Shown here piece by piece: positions 59,650 through 64,000 of a stretch of DNA of 64,000 nucleotides; position 1 is the first letter of the stretch, and each line of letters begins with the position of its first letter. The position numbers were made by a program, and so were the translations under genes. This stretch comes from Cognatishimia coralii (GTDB taxonomy: Bacteria > Pseudomonadota > Alphaproteobacteria > Rhodobacterales > Rhodobacteraceae): contig NZ_JBBGAZ010000002.1 in assembly GCF_037478305.1 (NCBI RefSeq), forward strand, positions 62,001-126,000, in the 5' to 3' direction. The notes beneath the pieces were generated by a model, which worked only from the letters and a program-made list of their open reading frames with translations, ran no database searches and was not told the origin of the DNA.

Positions 59650-61153
59650 CAGCAATCCCAGCCGCCCGCGCTTTGGCGCGCCGTGCGCGATAGCTTGGGA
59701 AGACCACCAGCAAGACCGAGATCACCAAGAGGCCCAGCGTCATCGGACGATCCCAGACAAAGCTCGCGCCATCATAGAGGTTCATCGAGCGCGCGAAGTT
59801 GTCTTCGAGCATGGTGCACAGAATGAAGCCAATCAGCAGCGGTGCCAGCGGGTAATCCGCGAACTTGAAGATCGTCGCGCAGATGCCGAAGGCCACAAGG
59901 ATCAACAGCTCGGTCGCGTTGTTCTGCCCGATATAGGCCCCCATCAGGGTGAAGAAGAGGATAAACGGGATCAGGAAGTTCCGCGGCACGGCCAGGATCT
60001 TGGCGATGTAAGGGATCAGCGGCAGGTTCAGGATCAAGAGAACCACATTGCCGATATACATCGAGATGATAACGGACCAGAAGATCTGAGGATCATCCAC
60101 CATCAGGCGCGGCCCCGGTGTGACGTTCAGAGCAATCAAAGCACCCAGCAAAATCGCAGTTGTCCCCGAGCCCGGAATGCCGAGCGTCAGCAAGGGCACA
60201 AACGAGCCTGTGCAAGCCGCGTTGTTTGCCGTTTCCGGCGCGGCGAGACCTTTGACAGAGCCGTCGCCGAACTCTTTCTGTTCCTCCGCAGGCGCGATAT
60301 TGCGTTCCACCGCGTAGCCTAGGAAGGACGCAATCGTAGCCCCAGCCCCGGGCAAAACGCCGATGAAGAACCCTTGGATCGACTGACGGCCAATCACCGG
60401 CGTGATCTTTTTCGCCTCGTCGCGCGTGATGCGCAGGTCTTTGATCTCTCCGCTGCTGCCTTGCTCGGATCGCGAAGGTTTCAGTACAAGATAAAGCGCC
60501 TCGGGCAAAGCAAACATCGCCATAGCCAAGGTGATAAAGCCAAAGCCTGATTGCAGATCCATCAGCCCCATGGTGAAACGCGGCGCGTTGAACTGCGCGG
60601 TCTCACCCACTGTGGCCATGATCAGACCCAGCACCGTCATCAACAGCGCTTTGGACACCTGCCCCGTGCCCGCAAAGGCTGCGATGGCTGAAAGGCCGAC
60701 GATCATCAGGGCAAAATACTCTGCCGAATGGAACAAGAGCGCGACGGTTGAGAGCATCGGGGCAAAGACCATCAAGAGGATTGCGCCAATGGTACCACCC
60801 GCGAAAGACGCAATCGCCGCAATCGTTAGCGCCTTGCCCGCCTTGCCTTTGCGCGCCAAGGGATAGCCGTCAAAACTGGTCGCAACGGTCCCCGCAACGC
60901 CTGGTGCGTTTAGCAGGATAGACGAGGTCGAGCCGCCAAAGATCGCTCCGTAATAGACACCGGCCAAGAGGATCAGAGCGGTCGAGGGGTCTCCGATTGT
61001 GATCGCCACAGGGATCATGATCGCGATGATCGACATGGGGCCAAGACCCGGCAGCATGCCGATGAATGTCCCGATCAGACAGCCGCCGATCACCATCAGA
61101 ATGTTTTGCATCGACAGGGCCGTCGACAGGCCTAAGAGAATTCCTTCAAGCAT
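59639..61153 (-). CDS. tctA: Tripartite tricarboxylate transporter, large membrane subunit
   Basis: A 504-residue, about 12-helix permease. The signature GTFIGMLPGLGPMSIIAIMI and its partner near the middle, GFFIGVLPGAGATIASFLGY, are the paired TctA motifs; YGGSTTSSILLN-type sequence (FGGSTSSILLNAPG) is present. It uses the proton or sodium gradient to take up a tri- or dicarboxylate captured by TctC. Three bases from tctB, and coupled to the CoA-transferase. Confidence 0.96.
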   Translation of the reverse strand: MLEGILLGLSTALSMQNILMVIGGCLIGTFIGMLPGLGPMSIIAIMIPVAITIGDPSTALILLAGVYYGAIFGGSTSSILLNAPGVAGTVATSFDGYPLARKGKAGKALTIAAIASFAGGTIGAILLMVFAPMLSTVALLFHSAEYFALMIVGLSAIAAFAGTGQVSKALLMTVLGLIMATVGETAQFNAPRFTMGLMDLQSGFGFITLAMAMFALPEALYLVLKPSRSEQGSSGEIKDLRITRDEAKKITPVIGRQSIQGFFIGVLPGAGATIASFLGYAVERNIAPAEEQKEFGDGSVKGLAAPETANNAACTGSFVPLLTLGIPGSGTTAILLGALIALNVTPGPRLMVDDPQIFWSVIISMYIGNVVLLILNLPLIPYIAKILAVPRNFLIPFILFFTLMGAYIGQNNATELLILVAFGICATIFKFADYPLAPLLIGFILCTMLEDNFARSMNLYDGASFVWDRPMTLGLLVISVLLVVFPSYRARRAKARAAGIADGD

Positions 61154-61156
61154 CGA

Positions 61157-61639
61157 TCAAGTCCCCAAAAAGAACGGCAGAGGACGCAGGAAAATGCCGA
61201 GCACTTCCTGAACCAGATACCAAATGCCAATGGTTGCAATCGAGGCCACGACGATCATCGTGATCCAGCGGCGCTCGCCCAACAGAACCGATCCTCCGAT
61301 CAGGAACCCGCTGGTTGCCAGCAAAAATCCGGCCGGACGCAGCAGAAGCGCATAGGCCACCATCAGCGCCAGAAGCGCGATAGCCTGCCCCAAGTTATAT
61401 TCATGCAATCTGCGATAATCGATGTCGCCGATCTTCTCCTCGCCCTTTTCAATCCCGCTCAGGACGATGAGGCACAGGACAATCCCCGCAATTGACAAAA
61501 CCTTTGGAAAAGAGGACGGCCAAACCGCCAGCCGCTTCATAATCGGCGGCAAAGTCGCATCCATCGTAAACCAAGCCGTATAGCCGTAGACCATACAAAT
61601 CCCTAACAAAACAAGCGCAACCCAACGATCAAGTGCCAT
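61157..61639 (-). CDS. tctB: Tripartite tricarboxylate transporter, small membrane subunit
   Basis: A 160-residue membrane protein with four helices: LVALVLLGICMVYGYTAWF, IAGIVLCLIVLSG, IALLALMVAYALLLRPAGFL and MIVVASIATIGIWYLV. Poor sequence conservation is typical of TctB; the place between tctC and tctA makes the assignment firm. It partners TctA in the membrane. Confidence 0.9.
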   Translation of the reverse strand: MALDRWVALVLLGICMVYGYTAWFTMDATLPPIMKRLAVWPSSFPKVLSIAGIVLCLIVLSGIEKGEEKIGDIDYRRLHEYNLGQAIALLALMVAYALLLRPAGFLLATSGFLIGGSVLLGERRWITMIVVASIATIGIWYLVQEVLGIFLRPLPFFLGT

Positions 61640-61659
61640 GTTTCCCCCCTTATAGGTCG

Positions 61660-61708
61660 ATAGGCCGAGCCTCAGCCCGGCCTATCCTGCGGCGCGCAAT
61701 CACGCGCC
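61660..61708 (-). other. Two stem-loops between tctC and tctB
   Basis: ATAGGCCG pairs with CGGCCTAT (61660-61685, 10-base loop), and GGCGCG with CGCGCC (61691-61708, 6-base loop). They fill the gap after tctC. Such hairpins after a binding-protein gene commonly protect its mRNA so that it is made in excess over the membrane subunits. Confidence 0.6.
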
Positions 61709-61721
61709 AATCACGTCAGAC

Positions 61722-62705
61722 TTACAGGAAGCCCAGCTTCTTCATGAGATCGCCGATCACCTGTTCCTGGTTCTCAAGGAAGGCTTGGAAATCTGCGCCA
61801 GAGTTGTGGATGTTGACCCAGCCATTGCGCGCACGCACGGCTTCCCACTCGGGCGTGTCATACATCTTGCTCAGCGCGTCCTGATACATCGCCAGCTTGT
61901 CTGCAGGCAGACCCGGAGCCGCGAAGAAGCCGCGCCAGTTGACGAAGGATGTATCGATGCCCTGCTCTTTCATGGTCATCGCGCTGTCCATCGCAGCAAC
62001 ACGCTCATCCGAGGTCACGCCAATGATTTTGACTTCGCCAGCCTGTGCCAGAGCCACCGCTTCAGAGAAACCGGTAGAGAGCGCTTTGATCTCGCCAGAC
62101 AGCAACGCCGCCATGGCTTTACCGCCTGCGTCATAAGGAATGTATTTCACGTTCAGCGCGTCTTTGCCCGCAGCTTCCATCACCATGGCTGCAACCAAAT
62201 GGTCCATGCCGCCCGGAACAGAGCCGCCGCCGATCGCGGTGCCCGCTGGGTCCGCATCATAGGCCGCAACCAGATCCGCCATGTTGTTCATGGAGCTGTT
62301 TGCATCCACAACAATCGCCGCATAGTCGCCGATGGTGCCAGCCACCAAAGTCAGATCGCGGAAGTTATGCGGGAACACGCCAGTCAGCGAGCGGATCACG
62401 ATTGGGGTGGAGTTCACCATCAATGTACCGTGCTGGCTGTCTGCGTTTTCGATCATATAGCCGATGGCTTTACCACCACCGCCACCAGACATGTTCTCAT
62501 AAGACGCAGAGCCTACGATCCCCGCGCCAGTCAGCGCTTCACCGGTGCCACGCGCCGTGCCGTCCCAGCCGCCACCTGCGCCGCCAGGGATCAGAAAGTG
62601 GATGCTGTCCACGACCTGATGGCCACCAGCAGATGCCGGGCCCGCAATACCAAGAGCCGCAACAGCGGCGATAAAGGCGCGACGGCCAAATCCAAAGTTA
62701 CTCAT
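61722..62705 (-). CDS. tctC: Tripartite tricarboxylate transporter, periplasmic binding protein
   Basis: A 327-residue Bug-type receptor. Start ATG 62705, preceded by GGGAGG at 5 bases; the longer frame runs into the divergent promoter. The signal peptide has an RR (GFGRRAFIAAVAALG) and ends PASA-GG. Motifs: IHFLIPGGAGGGWDGTARG near the N-terminus (family ligand loop), NMSGGGGGKAIGYM and VNWRGFFAAPGLPADKL. First gene of tctCBA-CoA-transferase-lyase, divergent from the regulator tctD. Citrate, citramalate or similar acids are likely substrates. Confidence 0.94.
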   Translation of the reverse strand: MSNFGFGRRAFIAAVAALGIAGPASAGGHQVVDSIHFLIPGGAGGGWDGTARGTGEALTGAGIVGSASYENMSGGGGGKAIGYMIENADSQHGTLMVNSTPIVIRSLTGVFPHNFRDLTLVAGTIGDYAAIVVDANSSMNNMADLVAAYDADPAGTAIGGGSVPGGMDHLVAAMVMEAAGKDALNVKYIPYDAGGKAMAALLSGEIKALSTGFSEAVALAQAGEVKIIGVTSDERVAAMDSAMTMKEQGIDTSFVNWRGFFAAPGLPADKLAMYQDALSKMYDTPEWEAVRARNGWVNIHNSGADFQAFLENQEQVIGDLMKKLGFL

Positions 62706-62813
62706 AATTTCCTCCCATTTGACATTTGCGACATCCGCCGCCCATGTTCGCGAAAGGTGTAAGGTCAAACTGACACAAGCCTGACAAGGCGTCAGAATGA
62801 GAAGAGTTCGGGT

Positions 62814-63479
62814 ATGCGGTTCCTGTTGATTGAGGACAATGAGGCCTTGGCAAAGGCGGTGCTGGATCGTCTGGGCATGGACGGCCATGTGGTCGATCAC
62901 GCGGGCGATCTAGAGACCGCGATGGAGTTCACCGCGACCACCGATTACGATCTGATTTTATTGGATATTATGCTGCCAGACGGCGATGGTCGCAGTTTTC
63001 TAACGCATCATCGTGCGGGCAAATCCTTGACGCCGGTGATCGTTTTGACGGCGCGTTCCGAGGTCTCGGATCGCGTCGGGATGCTCGATCTGGGCGCGGA
63101 TGATTACATGGTCAAACCCATCGATTTTTCTGAGCTCGAAGCGCGCGTTCGGGCGGTTCTCAGACGGCGTGGGGGCGAGGCGCGCAATGTCATTGCGATG
63201 GGGAATCTGGAATTTGATTCTCTGGCCGGCACCCTGAAAATCGCGGGCAAAGAGACGCAACTCAGGACGCGAGAACTGCGCCTGTTTGAGATTTTCATCA
63301 ACGCGCCTAACCAGATTTTCTCGAAATCCAAACTGGTTGATCGGCTGTTTTCTTATGACGAAGAGGCCTCCGAGAACGCCATCGAAGTCTATGTCGGCCG
63401 CCTTCGCAGACACCTCACAGGATCGCAGGTGATGATCACCACCGTGCGCGGCCTCGGCTATAAGCTGGAAACTGAATGA
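62814..63479 (+). CDS. tctD: Response regulator, OmpR family, TctD-like
   Basis: A 221-residue two-component regulator: receiver domain (1-115) with acidic pocket E7/D8, phosphoacceptor D51 (LILLDIMLPDGDG), TAR at T80 area and K102 (MVKP); then an OmpR-type winged helix (about 125-220) ending TTVRGLGYKLE. Divergent from tctC with a 108-base gap that must hold both promoters. Together with the following kinase it should turn on the tct operon when its substrate is outside. Confidence 0.93.
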   Translation: MRFLLIEDNEALAKAVLDRLGMDGHVVDHAGDLETAMEFTATTDYDLILLDIMLPDGDGRSFLTHHRAGKSLTPVIVLTARSEVSDRVGMLDLGADDYMVKPIDFSELEARVRAVLRRRGGEARNVIAMGNLEFDSLAGTLKIAGKETQLRTRELRLFEIFINAPNQIFSKSKLVDRLFSYDEEASENAIEVYVGRLRRHLTGSQVMITTVRGLGYKLETE

Positions 63480-64000
63480 AACGGCCTAACATCAAAGGTT
63501 CGATACGCCAGCGTCTGGTTGCAATGCTCTTGCTGAGCGCTGGCGCAATTGGGGTGCTTTTGTATCTGGTCGTGCAATCCGTCGCCTCGCAAATCGCGCA
63601 GGAAAGCCAGGACAATATCCTCGCGGCCTCGGCGATTTCCATTTTGGACAGTGCGCGGGTGCAGCAAGGCGAGATCTCTATCGACCTGCCTTATTCTGCC
63701 CTGTCCATGTTGGACAGCGTGACCGACGAGCGCGCGTTCTATGCGATCCGGCTGAATGATGATTTCCTGTCGGGCTATGAAAAACTTCCACGTTCCAAGG
63801 ATTTCGCGGGTGGCGACACGACTTTTCAATCGGCCAGCTATCTGGGACAGGACATCCGCATCGCCTCGACCCGGCGCAGCTATTCCATCGAAGGCGAGCA
63901 GGCCTTCTTGGAGGTCTCGGTGGCGCAAACTCTGACTGGCCTTAACCAGACTCTCGCGCGGGTATCGCAGATCGCTTTAGCGGTGGGCGTTGGGTTCTTT
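63476..64000 (+). CDS. tctE: Sensor histidine kinase, TctE-like (partial, right edge)
   Basis: The first 175 residues of a sensor kinase; its ATG overlaps the tctD stop (ATGA). The N-terminus has a basic stretch (MKRPNIKGSIRQRL), a first membrane helix LVAMLLLSAGAIGVLLYLVV and a periplasmic region (about 37-165) with the family pieces AASAISILDSARVQQGEI and YAIRLNDDFLSGYEKLP, as in TctE. The second helix (IALAVGVGFF) begins at the cut; the kinase core lies outside the window. Confidence 0.9.
   Translation, partial: MKRPNIKGSIRQRLVAMLLLSAGAIGVLLYLVVQSVASQIAQESQDNILAASAISILDSARVQQGEISIDLPYSALSMLDSVTDERAFYAIRLNDDFLSGYEKLPRSKDFAGGDTTFQSASYLGQDIRIASTRRSYSIEGEQAFLEVSVAQTLTGLNQTLARVSQIALAVGVGFF

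Overview
The window looks like a chromosomal segment of a marine alphaproteobacterium of the Rhodobacteraceae (Roseobacter group). The support is a serC leader RNA motif upstream of serC, soxBDAG-type heterotetrameric oxidase genes, a Tct-type transporter with its two-component system, an Anbu/alpha-E/ATP-grasp cluster, FCD-type GntR and RpiR regulators, and a moderately high GC composition with tightly packed genes. This placement rests on gene content and protein resemblance recalled from memory; no database search was done. No tRNA, rRNA, CRISPR array, prophage or intact insertion sequence was seen.

Layout. 1-3.5 kb: serine biosynthesis (serA cut by the left edge, serC with its leader RNA, serB divergent). 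3.5-6.7 kb: TSUP permease, Ada DNA-repair regulator, a PEP-mutase/isocitrate-lyase-family protein and a DUF2478 protein. 6.7-10 kb: zinc uptake (znuB, znuC, zur on the minus strand; znuA divergent, with two Zur-box-like dyads between), closed by a bidirectional terminator. 10-11.7 kb: an orphan Tat-exported oligopeptide-type binding protein behind a 619-base gene-free stretch. 12.3-18.4 kb: four surface-glycan genes, two of which are unusual fusions. 18.4-21.9 kb: a LacI-type regulator and a large RTX protein. 22-33.8 kb: a galactofuranose and polysaccharide export locus: UDP-galactopyranose mutase, GlfT2-like and GlfT1-like transferases, a KpsE/Wzz-like protein, a KpsM/Wzm-like ABC permease with no ATPase nearby, three sulfotransferase-like proteins, and one polypeptide that joins an AMP-forming ligase, a carrier domain and an SGNH-like domain.

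33.8-52.5 kb is catabolic: dimethylargininase with a divergent TetR regulator; a soxBDAG operon whose delta subunit has lost its cysteine zinc ligands; pobA with a divergent GntR/FCD regulator; a chalcone-isomerase-like/MFS/SDR operon; then a divergent pair of operons (class III aminotransferase, enolase-superfamily enzyme and dimethylglycine-dehydrogenase-like flavoprotein on one side; RpiR regulator, Rieske oxygenase and carboxymuconolactone-decarboxylase-like protein on the other). The second group reads as a route for an N-methylated amino acid or betaine. 52.6-57.6 kb: a Hint-domain protein and the Anbu, transglutaminase, alpha-E and circularly permuted ATP-grasp cluster. 57.7-64 kb: a citryl-CoA-lyase-like protein and a CoA-transferase translationally coupled to tctCBA, with tctD and the start of tctE divergent, forming an import, CoA-activation and cleavage cassette.

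The most novel points are the ligase-carrier-SGNH fusion (24081-26672), which resembles DltA, DltC and DltD in one chain, and its setting in a locus that uses the same four activities as mycobacterial galactan assembly (glf, GlfT1, GlfT2, Wzm-type permease).
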